Shown piece after piece: positions 40,989 through 50,881 of a stretch of 64,000 nucleotides of DNA (position 1 is the first letter of the stretch; every line of letters starts with the position of its first letter). A program made the translations under genes and the position numbers. The notes beneath the pieces were generated by a model. That model worked only from the letters and a program-made list of their open reading frames with translations. It had not been told where the DNA came from and ran no database searches. The stretch comes from CALCEB01 sp035531475 (GTDB taxonomy: Bacteria > Acidobacteriota > Terriglobia > UBA7540), in assembly GCA_035531475.1 (NCBI GenBank), contig DATKST010000151.1:26585-90584 (forward strand), given 5' to 3'.

Positions 40989-43148
40989 ATGAAGACCATA
41001 GACGGTTACCCCCGGCTGGCGTGCCGGACAGGGCAATGGATATTGCTAGGTTTTTTTCTGTCCGCGCTGGCCGACATGTTTCCCCTGGCCCCGCCCCTTG
41101 CTGCCCAAGCACCCAACCGGCCCTTGACTCCAGTGATTTTGATTTCGGTCGACACCCTCCGAGCCGATCATCTGAGCTGCGATGGCTATCGCCGCATCCG
41201 CACGCCATCGATCGACGCCCTCACCCACGGCGGGACTCTGTTCACCCAGATCAGCTCCCAGATTCCTTTAACGCTCCCTTCGCACGCCTCGCTGTTCACT
41301 TCCACTTATCCTTTCACCAACGGCATCGAGGAGAATGGCGAGCGGCTGGCTCCGGGCGCCGTAACACTGGCTACGATAATGAAGTCCCAGGGTTATCAGA
41401 CGGCGGCTTTTGTAGGTGGCTTTGTCCTCGACCGGCGCTTTGGCCTCAACCAGGGCTTTGCATTTTATGACAGCCCGTTTAGCCTCCACGGACACGCCGG
41501 CCAGGACTCCGGTGACATCAAGCGTTCCGGAGCGAAAGTAATCGGATCCGCCACCCAATGGCTGGCGGCCCATACCAACAAGCCTTTCTTCCTTTTTCTC
41601 CACCTCTACGACTTGCACACACCTTACTTGTTGCCGCCGTCATTTCGTCCGCGATATCCCGGCAGCGGGTATGACGCAGAACTGCAATATGTGGACGAGA
41701 CTCTTGGCGGTTTTTGGCAGGTCCTGAAGCGCGAGGGCCTCTACCAAAAATCCCTCATCATTTTCACCGCCGATCACGGCGAAGGACTGGGCGATCACGG
41801 TGAGATGACCCACGGCTATTTCATCTATCAAAGTACGCTACGCGTGCCACTCATTTTCCATTGGCCGGCTGGCGCTGCGGTGGTTCACTCGCAAGTCGAA
41901 GCGCCAGGAGCGTTGCTGGATGTTGCGCCTACCCTCTTGCAATTTCTTGGCATCGCCATTCCAGCCCAGTTTGAGGGCAGAAGCCTCTTGCGTTTGGCGC
42001 AAGGCAAGCCATCGGGCGCGGAAAATCCGGTGCACAGTGAAAGCCGGTACGCCCATGACCATTTGGGATTCGCGGTGTTGCGCAGCGTCCGCGCCGGCTC
42101 GCACAAATACATTGATGCCCCTAAGCCGGAGCTTTATAACCTTCAGCAAGACCCGAACGAGATGCACAACCTGTATTCCGGAGATCGATCGCTGGCCGTG
42201 GCTTTGCGGGAGCGGCTACTCACGCTTGAGGCGCAATTCCGCCCGGCAAAGCCTTCCGGCGCAGGAAGTGTGCCGGCCGATGTGGTGGCCCGGCTCAGCT
42301 CCTTGGGCTACATGGCCCTGGCCCATCCCGTGGATACGGCTCAGGGTGGCGGTCGGGACCCGAAGGATGGCTTGGCCGAGTACAAAGAATACGGTAGAGC
42401 CATCGACCTGGCCAATGCGGGCCGTCTTGCCGAATCGAATCAATTGCTCGGACACCTGCTCGCCGCGGACCCTGCCTTGCTTGACGTCCGCAATCGCCTG
42501 GGATTGAACTTGCAGGAGCAAAAACGCTACGCCGAAGCGGCCACCGAGTTCCGGCAAATCCTGAAGGCCGATCCACTCAGCACCCTTGCCCACTTCAACC
42601 TGGCGGTCAGCGAGTTCGCGCTGCATCAGTTGGATGAGGCAGCGCGGGAACTCAAAGCCGCCCTGGCCATTGAACCCTATTACACGCGGGCAGGCGACCT
42701 GCTGGGGACCATCCGCCTCCAGCAAAATGACGCCGCGCGCGCCCGCTCACAATTCCAAAACGTGCTCAAGACCGATCCTGCCGATTACACCGCGCTCTAT
42801 GATCTTGGCGTCCTCGACGGGATGGAGGGGCTCTGGAGCAACGCCGTGACGCGATTGCGCTCGGCCCTCCAGTCCGATCCTCATTCCGCGGAAGCCCACA
42901 ACGCCCTGGGCAGTGCCGATCTGAGGATGGGAGATTTGAAACGGGCTGAAATGGAGTTGACCGAAGCGGCTCGCTTGAATCCGCACTTTGCCTGGGCCCA
43001 TTTCAACCTCGGCCTGGCTTTTCAACAAGAAGGTCACGTCCATCGGGCGGCTCGTGAATTCCGTCAGGCGCTCGCCTGCGATCCCATGTTCACTCCAGCG
43101 GCGCAGGCTCTTGCCCGCCTGAAGACCCAGCAAGGTCCGCAACCCTAG
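40989..43148 (+). CDS. Sulfatase-like (alkaline phosphatase superfamily) protein with TPR tail
   Basis: 719 residues from ATG 40989. An N-terminal hydrophobic segment (GQWILLGFFLSALADMFPLAP) probably anchors or exports it. The catalytic domain (about 50-420) has ILISVDTLRADHLSCDGY (metal Asp), the nucleophile region PLTLPSHASLFTS and FTADHGEGLGDHGEMTHG (metal Asp/His). The sulfatase consensus C/S-x-P-x-R reads T-L-P-S-H here, so Cys for formylglycine is absent. From about 455 to 719 come at least seven TPRs. Such sulfatase-TPR proteins are frequent in Acidobacteria; the enzymatic activity is more likely phospho- than sulfohydrolase (inference). Confidence 0.82.
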   Translation: MKTIDGYPRLACRTGQWILLGFFLSALADMFPLAPPLAAQAPNRPLTPVILISVDTLRADHLSCDGYRRIRTPSIDALTHGGTLFTQISSQIPLTLPSHASLFTSTYPFTNGIEENGERLAPGAVTLATIMKSQGYQTAAFVGGFVLDRRFGLNQGFAFYDSPFSLHGHAGQDSGDIKRSGAKVIGSATQWLAAHTNKPFFLFLHLYDLHTPYLLPPSFRPRYPGSGYDAELQYVDETLGGFWQVLKREGLYQKSLIIFTADHGEGLGDHGEMTHGYFIYQSTLRVPLIFHWPAGAAVVHSQVEAPGALLDVAPTLLQFLGIAIPAQFEGRSLLRLAQGKPSGAENPVHSESRYAHDHLGFAVLRSVRAGSHKYIDAPKPELYNLQQDPNEMHNLYSGDRSLAVALRERLLTLEAQFRPAKPSGAGSVPADVVARLSSLGYMALAHPVDTAQGGGRDPKDGLAEYKEYGRAIDLANAGRLAESNQLLGHLLAADPALLDVRNRLGLNLQEQKRYAEAATEFRQILKADPLSTLAHFNLAVSEFALHQLDEAARELKAALAIEPYYTRAGDLLGTIRLQQNDAARARSQFQNVLKTDPADYTALYDLGVLDGMEGLWSNAVTRLRSALQSDPHSAEAHNALGSADLRMGDLKRAEMELTEAARLNPHFAWAHFNLGLAFQQEGHVHRAAREFRQALACDPMFTPAAQALARLKTQQGPQP

Positions 43149-43150
43149 GC

Positions 43151-43311
43151 ACAATACTGTTCACTTAAGGTCCGTTCGAGAATAACTGCACACGGTTGGA
43201 CCGGGCCCCATCACCCACCGCTGCGCGGTTCCTGGAATACCTATCTTCCTCCCTCTCCACGCTTGCGGGGAGAGGGCTGGGGTGAGGGGTCACCCAACCT
43301 GAACCGTATTG
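43151..43311 (-). mobile_element. Short hairpin element, family A, copy 5 (reverse orientation)
   Basis: Starts ACAATACTGTTCACTTAAGG and ends CTGAACCGTATTG, in reverse orientation to copy 1. The core is CCCTCTCC / GAGAGGGCTGGGGTGAGGGG. The 9-base sequence ACCCTAGGC lies on both sides (43142-43150 and 43312-43320), a target duplication that includes the TAG stop of the sulfatase gene (43146-43148). Confidence 0.82.
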
Positions 43312-43352
43312 ACCCTAGGCTGGATTCCTGATGAGCTTCCCTTTGTGGACCG

Positions 43353-44579
43353 TCAGGGGACCGAAGCGCCTTTCTTTGCCGGCTGCGGCATCAATCCCAT
43401 TTGCTCAGCCGGGTTGGCGCGCGAGCCACCCGCCGCCATAACGCATTCCAGGGACGATCGCGCTTGGGCTTGCAGTTTCTGGGTCAGCCCAAATTGCCGT
43501 TGGGCGTCGGCAAGCCGCCCTTGCTGCTGATAGGCGCGGCCCAATAAGTAGTGTGCCCCGGGACGATTCGGGGCGATGGCAGTGGCCGCCAGCAACTCCT
43601 TAACTGCTTTACCATGCTGGCCGGATTCCTGATAACTCTTTCCCAGGTCCAGATGAATCCGGTAATTCTGCGGCTGCTTTTTGGCGAGCGCCAGCAGCAG
43701 CGGCAGGGCTTGGTCACTTTGGTGCGATTCCACATAGCTCTCGGCAAGATAGAGCTTGGCCCGGTCAAAGTCAGGATCGAGCTTCAACGTGGTTTCGAGC
43801 TCAGCAATGGCGTGGTGGAAATGGCGCGTCTTCCAGTCCATAAAGCCCAAGGAAAAATGAACGATGGGATTGTCCGGGGTTTGCACCCGGGCGTCTTGGA
43901 ACTCCTGGATGGCTTTGTCATATGCGCCCAGCCCATCATAAGCCTGTCCTTTCAGAATGTGGACCCACGGCGAATTGGGATCAAGAGCCTCAATCCGGTC
44001 AAAGGATTGAAGCGCATCCTGGAAGTCTTTGACTTCAAGGTAGCAGCGAACCAGCAAGTAGGCCGTGCCAGCGTCTTGTGGCTTTAACGACTCAGCCCGC
44101 TTCAAGTGAGGGATGGCCTGCCGGTAGCTATCCTGGCCGATCAGGGCCACAGAAAGCAGTTCCTCGGTCTGGAAGTCGCGGGGATCCGTCTGCGCCGCGC
44201 GTTGCAATGGAATGGCCGCTGCTTTGTAATCCTGCTCTTTAACATAAGCAATTCCCAAGTTCAGATTGGTTACAAAGTCCGCCGGATTCAGGCGCAAAGC
44301 TTGCCGGTAGTATTTAATACCTTGGGAAAATTTCCCTTGATTCACGGAGATCGCGCCCAGCCGGTTCATGGCCGCGACGGACCGCGGATCAATCCGCAGA
44401 ATGGCGCGATAGTCCTTGGCAGCATTCTCCCATTTGCCTTGCGTTTCTGCTTCTTCGGCGCGTTGGGCTAGGACTTGCACCGGGTCGCTCGATTGTCCGG
44501 GTTCTTCAAGAGGAAAAGCCTGCGCCGAAACACAAAGTAGAACCACGAGCAGAAAAATCCGTAAACTTTGGGAGGACAT
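43353..44579 (-). CDS. Exported TPR-repeat protein
   Basis: 408 residues from ATG 44579, chosen because it follows GGGAGGACAT-like spacing and starts a signal peptide (LRIFLLVVLLCVSAQAFP); 52 more codons upstream are unlikely. About nine tandem TPRs run through the protein, e.g. WENAAKDYRAILRIDPRSVAAMNRLG, FSQGIKYYRQALRLNPADFVTNLNLG and the last at QGRLADAQRQFGLTQKL. It lies convergently to the sulfatase-TPR gene. Periplasmic scaffold or regulator is the best guess. Confidence 0.82.
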   Translation of the reverse strand: MSSQSLRIFLLVVLLCVSAQAFPLEEPGQSSDPVQVLAQRAEEAETQGKWENAAKDYRAILRIDPRSVAAMNRLGAISVNQGKFSQGIKYYRQALRLNPADFVTNLNLGIAYVKEQDYKAAAIPLQRAAQTDPRDFQTEELLSVALIGQDSYRQAIPHLKRAESLKPQDAGTAYLLVRCYLEVKDFQDALQSFDRIEALDPNSPWVHILKGQAYDGLGAYDKAIQEFQDARVQTPDNPIVHFSLGFMDWKTRHFHHAIAELETTLKLDPDFDRAKLYLAESYVESHQSDQALPLLLALAKKQPQNYRIHLDLGKSYQESGQHGKAVKELLAATAIAPNRPGAHYLLGRAYQQQGRLADAQRQFGLTQKLQAQARSSLECVMAAGGSRANPAEQMGLMPQPAKKGASVP

Positions 44580-44741
44580 AGCAATCCCCGGAAGCGTGAG
44601 GAAGCCGAATCTCTGCGGCGATTTCCTGCCGGGCGTCATTCTGGTCCGCAAGCCTCCCAATCTGCTCCAAACTTTCAGAATCAATCCTTGCCATTTTACT
44701 CCACCCTGCGCGGCTTTCCGGGTCCGCAGACGCACGGGTGG

Positions 44742-44768
44742 CTGTAGCGGCGGTCTGAGACCGCCGCA
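44742..44768. repeat. CTGTAGCGGCGG hairpin
   Basis: CTGTAGCGGCGGTCTGAGAC and GACCGCCGC form a compact stem-loop of the GTAGCGGCG class, upstream of the TPR gene. Confidence 0.6.
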
Positions 44769-44822
44769 TCCGTGGCGCGATTTTACTGCCCATTTTTCGC
44801 AACTACAAGGGTTGTCCTAATG

Positions 44823-44978
44823 GGCTGTCAGAAATGGGCTGTCAGATAAGAACTGTTCCATTTCGGACCCAATACATCCCCTCACCCCTGCCCTCTCCCC
44901 GCAAGCGGGGAGAGGGTGATGCGAAGCGGCGGGTGAGGGGTGCCGGTTGGAAGATGGAACAGTTATTTCTGAATGGGC
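44823..44978 (+). mobile_element. Short hairpin element, family B, copy 2
   Basis: Left GGGCTGTCAGATAAGAACTG (a short duplication, GGCTGTCAGAAAT, precedes it), right TTATTTCTGAATGGGC, core CCCCTCACCCCTGCCCTCTC / GGGGAGAGGG...GGTGAGGGG. CCTAATG occurs on both sides (44816-44822 and 44979-44985). Nearly identical to 3334-3480 in reverse orientation. Confidence 0.78.
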
Positions 44979-45057
44979 CCTAATGTCGTCACGGTGAATT
45001 TGCGGTATCGGGGCCATGCATTACATTTGCTTCTCCTGGCCATCAACTTTATTGTCC

Positions 45058-45086
45058 TTGACAATGTTTAGCTAACAATTTATTAA
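45058..45086 (+). promoter_or_regulatory. Sigma-70-type promoter of the TonB-dependent receptor gene
   Basis: TTGACA at 45058-45063, a 17-base spacer and TATTAA at 45081-45086, in an AT-rich stretch (45040-45110) unlike its surroundings. The receptor start codon is 137 bases downstream. Confidence 0.6.
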
Positions 45087-45222
45087 TTACAGAATCAAAT
45101 CGGTTAAGAGATGCTATCTTCCCTGCTTCACTGCTTTGTGTAGACTGGCAACGGGTTGTGGGTTTCCGAAGCGCTAAACCTGTGACGCGGCCTTGGGGCT
45201 GCGGGCACTCGGGAGGATGCTG

Positions 45223-48200
45223 ATGGACTCAAGACGACACGAGAGAAGGAGTGTAAGCGTTTTCGAAAAAGTGTTTGTCGGCATGGCACTGTGTCTCACC
45301 CTAACCGCGAGTTGCTGGGCGCAAACTGTAAACGCGACTCTGTCTGGGTCAGTGACTGATCCCTCAGGCGCTATCATCCCGGATGCCCAGATAACGGCCA
45401 CCAACGTGGCAACCGGAGTGACCTGGAAAACGGTCAGCGATTCATCCGGGAATTACATCTTTCAGTCACTCCCGCCGGGCACATACAGTTTTCGGTTCGA
45501 AAAGTCAGGTTTCAAGGCCACCATCCTTTCCAACATCACATTACAAGTGGACCAAAAGGCGTCGATGAATGCCCAGCTCCAGGTAGGGAGCGTGGCGCAG
45601 ACCGTGGAAGTGAGGAGCGCCGCTCCGTTGGTGAACACCACGACCGCAAGTGTGGGTACCGTCATTAACAACGAGCATGTTGTGGATCTGCCTTTGAACC
45701 TGCGTCAATATGGCTCGTTGGCCACCCTGGTGCCGGGCACCGTAACGGATAATGGCGGTTTCGCTTCCAGTTCCATTGGATCTCCATTCAGCGGCACCAG
45801 TTTCAATGCGAATGGCAACCGGTCCTCCAGCAACAATTACTTGATTGACGGAATCATGTCGAGAAATCTGTCGTTCGGCGGATTTGCGTTGCAGCCCCCT
45901 CCGGATGCGGTCCAGGAATTCAATTTGCAAACCAATATTTACAATGCGGCCTTCGGCTTAACGGCGGGTTCCACCATCAACTTGGCAACGAAGTCGGGAA
46001 CAAATGATATCCACGGCAGTGTTTATGAATTTTTGCGGAACAGCGGCATTGACGCGCGGAATTTTTTCGCGGCGAGCGTGCCGGAATTCCGCCGCAACCA
46101 GTTCGGCTTTGCAGTCGGTGGACCCATCAAGAAGGACAAGGCGTTCTGGTTTGTGAATTACGAGGGCTTGAGGGAAATTTCCGGCAATTCGCTCGGCAGC
46201 ACCATTCCAACATCTCAGGAGTTGCAAGGGAACCTGAGTGGGGCGCTCACCGGAAAAACCACCAATCTCTGCGGAGCCGGCGGCCCGGCCAACCTAAATT
46301 TTGACAGCGGCCAGCTCTTTAATCCGGCCACGGTGCAGTCTTTCACGTGCCCAGCAGGAAGCGCCAGCGCCGGATCGTCCATCCTGGTCGGTCAGCCGAT
46401 TCCCGGGAACATCATCACCAACATTGACCCCGTAGCGCAGAAGGCCCTGTCGTTCAATCCCTTTCCCGCTCCCAATCGGGTTGGGTTGCCCAACTTCGTG
46501 AATCAGCAGCCTTACACGGAAAACGACAACACCTTCATCATCCGGGGTGACGACAACGTCAGTAATGATGACAAGCTGTTCGCCCGGTATATGTTCGGCC
46601 AGTCCAATCAATTTAATCCTGGGAGTGGTTACAGCAGCCTTCCCGGGTTCGGCGATACACTCTATTATCGAGGGCAAAACGTGGCCTTGGGCTGGACTCA
46701 TATTTTTGGCCCAACGCTCCTCAGTGAAGCGCGTTTTGGATTCCAGCGTGACTACGATATTGAGAACTGCGCCTCCTGTCCTCGATCGCCCAACTTTATG
46801 TCCGGTTTCGGGATCAAGAATTTGACGGGTTACTCCGCCGCCACTCAAGGATTCCCAATTTTCAGCTTTAACAATTTCTCCACAATTGGAGATTCCGAAT
46901 ACCGTCCGGTGATTAGCCCGGACATGGTTGAGACTTATCACGACAACATCACTTGGACGCGCGGAGCCCATACGTTCGTGTTTGGCGCGGACCTGGAGTT
47001 TTGGCAGGTGTTGGGTGAAGCTGCGGCTTTTTCGCCTCATGGGCAACTGGCATTCAATGGCCAGTTTTCTGGTTTGGCGGGTGAGATGACGGGTGCTACC
47101 GGGGTTTCAGATTTAGCGGACTTCCTGTTAGGGTATCCGCAAACTGCCAATCGCACTCTGGAGTATTTGGGCACCAATCAGGTGGGCGGAAAATTTTGGA
47201 GCTTCTACGCCCAGGATAATTTCAAGGTCAAGCCGAACTTGTCGTTAAACTTGGGCATCCGATGGGAATACCGGGGATTTCCGGTTGATAAGCGCAACAA
47301 CTTTGCGACCTTTGTTCCTACCGGCCCGCCATTTTCTGGTCCGGGAAACGGCCTGCTGGTGACAGCGGAGCCGAATGCGTTGAACGACTCTTATTGTACT
47401 AACCCAGCCTATTCCTACGTCATTTCCTCCACGGGCCAGTGTCTGGTGGCGACATCGGCGGAGCGCGCAAAACTCGGATTCACCGGGAGGACGCGGCAAA
47501 CTCTGGTGTTCCCTTACTATGGCGATTATGATCCCCGGTTCGGCTTTGCTTGGACACCTACGAAATCGGACAAACTCATTCTGCGGGGTGGTTATGGCAT
47601 CTTTACCGACCTGCCGAACTTTAATAACATGCACTTCGTGAACAACAACCCGATCAATGGGGCGTCCCAGATTTACAATACCGCGTTTGGCTCTCCGGTG
47701 CCTTTGACCAACAGCGTCCCAACCACCAGCGCCAACGTCTTTGCGGGGGCTGCGGGAATCCCCTTGCTCTCCCAACAGTACGCCTCCTTGTACGTCACAC
47801 CCAATTATAAAGATCCTGTCATCCAGGAATGGAGCTTCGGCATTCAGTCTCAATTGGCCCGGAACTGGGCGCTGGAGACGGACTACATTGGTAACCGGGG
47901 CTACTGGCTTGGAACTCTCCACTTGTTTGCCAATCAAGCCTTGCCGGGAATTGGCCCGATTCAACCCCGGCGGCCTTACCCGGATTTTAACCAAATGCTC
48001 TTTACGAGCGCGGACGCGCAGTCGATTTACGACTCCCTGCAGGTAAAACTGACGAAAAGATTCTCCAACGGATTCACATTCCTTGCCAGTTACACATGGC
48101 AAAACGCCTTTGACAATAACGAAGGGGATGAAGGGTTTGGCGGAGGGGTCGGTAATGTGAACGCACAGAACGATAATTGCCTTATGTGCAATTGGGGACC

Positions 48201-48768
48201 GGCCTACGATGATGCGCACCACCGCTTTGTCATTAGCGGCGTCTGGCAATTGCCGGTCGGCCAAGGCATGCATTTCCTAAACCACGGAGGCGTAGTCAAC
48301 CAAGTGGCCGGAGGCTGGAGATTTTCAGGTATCTACAGCTTTCAAACGGGTTTCCCGTTCACAGCTCTCTCCCCCACGGATTTTTCCAATTCCGGTTCTT
48401 CCAATCCGTTTCCCGATCGCGTCTGCAATGGCAACAATGGGCCACAAACCGTGGCGCAGTGGTTTAACACCAAATGTTTCACGACTACATTTCTTGGACA
48501 GGCGCTGGCAAGCGGGAGTCCCCGGTTCGGAAATGAACAGCGCAACGTGCTATTTGGGCCGCCCCTCAACGATCTGGATTTTGCCCTGCTCAAGGATTGG
48601 CAACTTTCCGAGCGCTCCAAACTGGAGTTCCGGGCAGAGACCTACAATTCATTAAATACGCCGCCGTTTGGATTTCCGAGCGCCACCGTGGGCTCCCCAA
48701 CTTACGGCCAGATCTTGAGCGCGGGTGCAGCGCGAGAAATTCAATTTGCGCTCAAGTTGCTTTTCTGA
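45223..48768 (+). CDS. Oar-like TonB-dependent outer-membrane receptor
   Basis: 1181 residues from ATG 45223, where GGGAGG lies 6 bases upstream (another ATG at 45217 is too close). Signal peptide VFVGMALCLTLTASCWAQ, then a carboxypeptidase-regulatory domain (ATLSGSVTDPSGAIIPDAQI to GTYSFRFEKSGFK), a plug region (VINNEHVVDLPLNLRQYGSL, then YLIDGIMSRNL) and a beta-barrel ending with GAAREIQFALKLLF (C-terminal Phe). Known: such receptors, abundant in Acidobacteria, import large ligands such as glycans or peptides in outer-membrane transport. The adjacent exported amidohydrolase and TPR genes suggest a peptide or glycan uptake locus. Ligand unknown. Confidence 0.92.
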   Translation: MDSRRHERRSVSVFEKVFVGMALCLTLTASCWAQTVNATLSGSVTDPSGAIIPDAQITATNVATGVTWKTVSDSSGNYIFQSLPPGTYSFRFEKSGFKATILSNITLQVDQKASMNAQLQVGSVAQTVEVRSAAPLVNTTTASVGTVINNEHVVDLPLNLRQYGSLATLVPGTVTDNGGFASSSIGSPFSGTSFNANGNRSSSNNYLIDGIMSRNLSFGGFALQPPPDAVQEFNLQTNIYNAAFGLTAGSTINLATKSGTNDIHGSVYEFLRNSGIDARNFFAASVPEFRRNQFGFAVGGPIKKDKAFWFVNYEGLREISGNSLGSTIPTSQELQGNLSGALTGKTTNLCGAGGPANLNFDSGQLFNPATVQSFTCPAGSASAGSSILVGQPIPGNIITNIDPVAQKALSFNPFPAPNRVGLPNFVNQQPYTENDNTFIIRGDDNVSNDDKLFARYMFGQSNQFNPGSGYSSLPGFGDTLYYRGQNVALGWTHIFGPTLLSEARFGFQRDYDIENCASCPRSPNFMSGFGIKNLTGYSAATQGFPIFSFNNFSTIGDSEYRPVISPDMVETYHDNITWTRGAHTFVFGADLEFWQVLGEAAAFSPHGQLAFNGQFSGLAGEMTGATGVSDLADFLLGYPQTANRTLEYLGTNQVGGKFWSFYAQDNFKVKPNLSLNLGIRWEYRGFPVDKRNNFATFVPTGPPFSGPGNGLLVTAEPNALNDSYCTNPAYSYVISSTGQCLVATSAERAKLGFTGRTRQTLVFPYYGDYDPRFGFAWTPTKSDKLILRGGYGIFTDLPNFNNMHFVNNNPINGASQIYNTAFGSPVPLTNSVPTTSANVFAGAAGIPLLSQQYASLYVTPNYKDPVIQEWSFGIQSQLARNWALETDYIGNRGYWLGTLHLFANQALPGIGPIQPRRPYPDFNQMLFTSADAQSIYDSLQVKLTKRFSNGFTFLASYTWQNAFDNNEGDEGFGGGVGNVNAQNDNCLMCNWGPAYDDAHHRFVISGVWQLPVGQGMHFLNHGGVVNQVAGGWRFSGIYSFQTGFPFTALSPTDFSNSGSSNPFPDRVCNGNNGPQTVAQWFNTKCFTTTFLGQALASGSPRFGNEQRNVLFGPPLNDLDFALLKDWQLSERSKLEFRAETYNSLNTPPFGFPSATVGSPTYGQILSAGAAREIQFALKLLF

Positions 48769-48940
48769 ACGGTGGTTCTCAGGGGCTAAAGCCAGAATCT
48801 CGGGATCACTGCCAACGACAGGGCTGAAGCCATGCCCTGACGGTGCCCCAACCGACTTAACATAGTAATACTAGCGGCATATTAACTTGCCGGCAAGATG
48901 TCGGCGCTACAGCCAGTGCCCATTGCAGGCTTATGACTCC

Positions 48941-50680
48941 ATGTATAGAAACAAGCCAGCCTTTCACATCGCCCTCCCTGAATATTGTGAGGCTCTATTT
49001 CTCCTAATGATTGGCGCGCTTTGGAGCGCCGCCTTCTGCCGGCCTGCCAGCAAACCGCAATACGATCTCTTAATCATTCACGGGCACATCATCGACGGCA
49101 GCGGAAGTCCCTGGTTTGAAGGCTCGGTCGCTGTCCGGGATGGAGAAATTGTGGCAGTGGGCCGTTTGATTCATCCCACTGCGCGCCGGGTGATTGATGC
49201 CACCGGGTTGGTGGTGGCGCCGGGATTCATTGATCTTCACAGTCACAGCGATTACACCTTGCTCGCGGACGGTGATGGCCAGAGCAAAATCCGGCAGGGT
49301 GTGACCACGGAGATTATCGGAGAAGACGCTTCAGCCGGTCCATTCGCCGCGCCCGGCCAGCCGGACATCAGCAAGAGCCCCCGTCCGCCCGGCTTTGAAA
49401 GAAATTGGGAGACATTGGGCCAGTATTTCCGCATGCTCCAAAAACACGGCATTGCAGTGAACATCGCGTCCTACGTGGGCAGCGGTCAGGTGTGGATGGA
49501 CGTGATGGGCAACGTCAACCGCCGGCCCACACCGGAAGAAATGCAACGCATGGAGGCGCTGGTCTCCCAAGGCATGCAGGACGGAGCCATCGGGCTTGCT
49601 TCCGGCCTGATTTACGCTCCGAACATGTTTGAATCGACGCAGGATTTGATCCAGTTGGCAAGAGTCGCTGCGAAATATGGTGGAATCTACTCAACCCACA
49701 TCCGGGGTGAAGGCAACAACGCCACGCAGGCGCTCCGCGAGGCCATTCTGATTGGCGAGGAAGCTGGACTGCCGGTTCACATCTTCCACTTCAAGATGGA
49801 TGGCAAGGAGAACTGGGGCCACATGGCGGATCTGATTCAGATGATCGATCAGGCGCGCCAACGTGGAGTGGACGTCACCGCCGACCAATATCCCTACATC
49901 GCCGGTTGGACCAAGCTCGCGCAATGCCTTCCGCCAAAATTTCTGGAGGGTAGCCTGAAGCAGCGAGTGAAACTGCTGAAAGATCCCAAAGTCCGCGAGG
50001 AGATTCGCCGCGATATCGCCCAGGGCGTGCCGGGCTGGACCAACAACGAGGTCAAAAGCGTGGGTGGATGGCACGGCGTGATGGTGTCCGCAGTTCAGAA
50101 GCCGCAAGATAAGCCATACGAAGGCAAGCGCATGGATGAAGTGGCGCAAAGGATGCACACGGACCCGGTCGATGCGCTGTGCAATCTCTTGATTGCTGAA
50201 GGTGGCTCGGCCTATGCCATTTATTTTAGTATCAGCGAAGCCGATATGGAATTGGCGATGAAGCAGCCGTGGGTGGGGATCGGGTCAGACGGCGCCGCCG
50301 TCAATCCGGATATGCAATTTGTTGGCAAGCCCCATCCCCGATTTTACGGAACATTTCCCCGCGTCTTGGGGGTTTATGTGCGGCAGAAGCACGTCCTGAC
50401 TCTGCCGGATGCCATCCGCAAAATGACCTCATTTCCCGCCCAGATCACCGGACTCATTGATCGAGGGTTGCTGCGGCCGGGCATGGCCGCGGATATTACC
50501 ATCTTCAATCCTGGGACGGTCGTTGACCGCGCCACATTTGGAAATCCGCTTCAATATCCCGAGGGCATTCCGTATGTGATCGTCAACGGCACGGTGGTCA
50601 TTGACCAGGGCCATCACACGGGAAACAAACCGGGGCAAGTCCTGTTCGGGCGGGCTAAATTGGCGAGCCGGGGCCGTTAG
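48941..50680 (+). CDS. Exported N-acyl-D-amino-acid deacylase (D-aminoacylase-like amidohydrolase)
   Basis: 579 residues from ATG 48941; a start further upstream is possible. A hydrophobic N-terminal segment (EALFLLMIGALWSAAFC) indicates export or lipoprotein anchoring. Metal-dependent amidohydrolase landmarks are LLIIHGHIIDGSGSPWFEGSVAV, the metal HxH in PGFIDLHSHSDYTLL, STHIRGEGN (with likely metal His), VHIFHFKMDG, GVDVTADQYPYIAG and GIGSDGAAVNPD. Known reaction: removal of acyl groups from N-acyl-D-amino acids or D-dipeptides, e.g. from peptidoglycan. It follows the TonB receptor on the same strand, so a shared nutrient-uptake role is likely. Confidence 0.85.
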   Translation: MYRNKPAFHIALPEYCEALFLLMIGALWSAAFCRPASKPQYDLLIIHGHIIDGSGSPWFEGSVAVRDGEIVAVGRLIHPTARRVIDATGLVVAPGFIDLHSHSDYTLLADGDGQSKIRQGVTTEIIGEDASAGPFAAPGQPDISKSPRPPGFERNWETLGQYFRMLQKHGIAVNIASYVGSGQVWMDVMGNVNRRPTPEEMQRMEALVSQGMQDGAIGLASGLIYAPNMFESTQDLIQLARVAAKYGGIYSTHIRGEGNNATQALREAILIGEEAGLPVHIFHFKMDGKENWGHMADLIQMIDQARQRGVDVTADQYPYIAGWTKLAQCLPPKFLEGSLKQRVKLLKDPKVREEIRRDIAQGVPGWTNNEVKSVGGWHGVMVSAVQKPQDKPYEGKRMDEVAQRMHTDPVDALCNLLIAEGGSAYAIYFSISEADMELAMKQPWVGIGSDGAAVNPDMQFVGKPHPRFYGTFPRVLGVYVRQKHVLTLPDAIRKMTSFPAQITGLIDRGLLRPGMAADITIFNPGTVVDRATFGNPLQYPEGIPYVIVNGTVVIDQGHHTGNKPGQVLFGRAKLASRGR

Positions 50681-50682
50681 CC

Positions 50683-50845
50683 TCAATGCTGTTCAGTTAA
50701 GGCGGGTTTCATGATCTTGATCTCAGAGGCGTCGCCTGACCCCTCACCTCGGCCCTCTCCCCGCAAGTGGGGAGAGGGTGACGCGAAGCGGCGGGTGAGG
50801 GGCTTCGGTCCAACAAGGGAGCTTCAAGAATAATCCAGGTTGGAA
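50683..50845 (+). mobile_element. Family A copy 6, chimera with a different right end
   Basis: Left end TCAATGCTGTTCAGTTAAGG starts 3 bases after the TAG stop of the deacylase gene. The core is CCCCTCACCTCGGCCCTCTC...GAGAGGG...GGTGAGGGG. The right part reads GGGAGCTTCAAGAATAATCC, which is the right end of the 15270-15327 type, not the family A end. Confidence 0.7.
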
Positions 50846-50881
50846 TTTCGATCCGGGCGCATACCGAATTTCAAAGAGCCT

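Noticed and set aside
40805..40999. 64-codon frame (with a 35-codon inner version) overlapping the GH51 start by ATGA
   Set aside because: No homologous features and no good ribosome-binding site; it spans the GH51/sulfatase divergent promoter region. A leader peptide cannot be ruled out.
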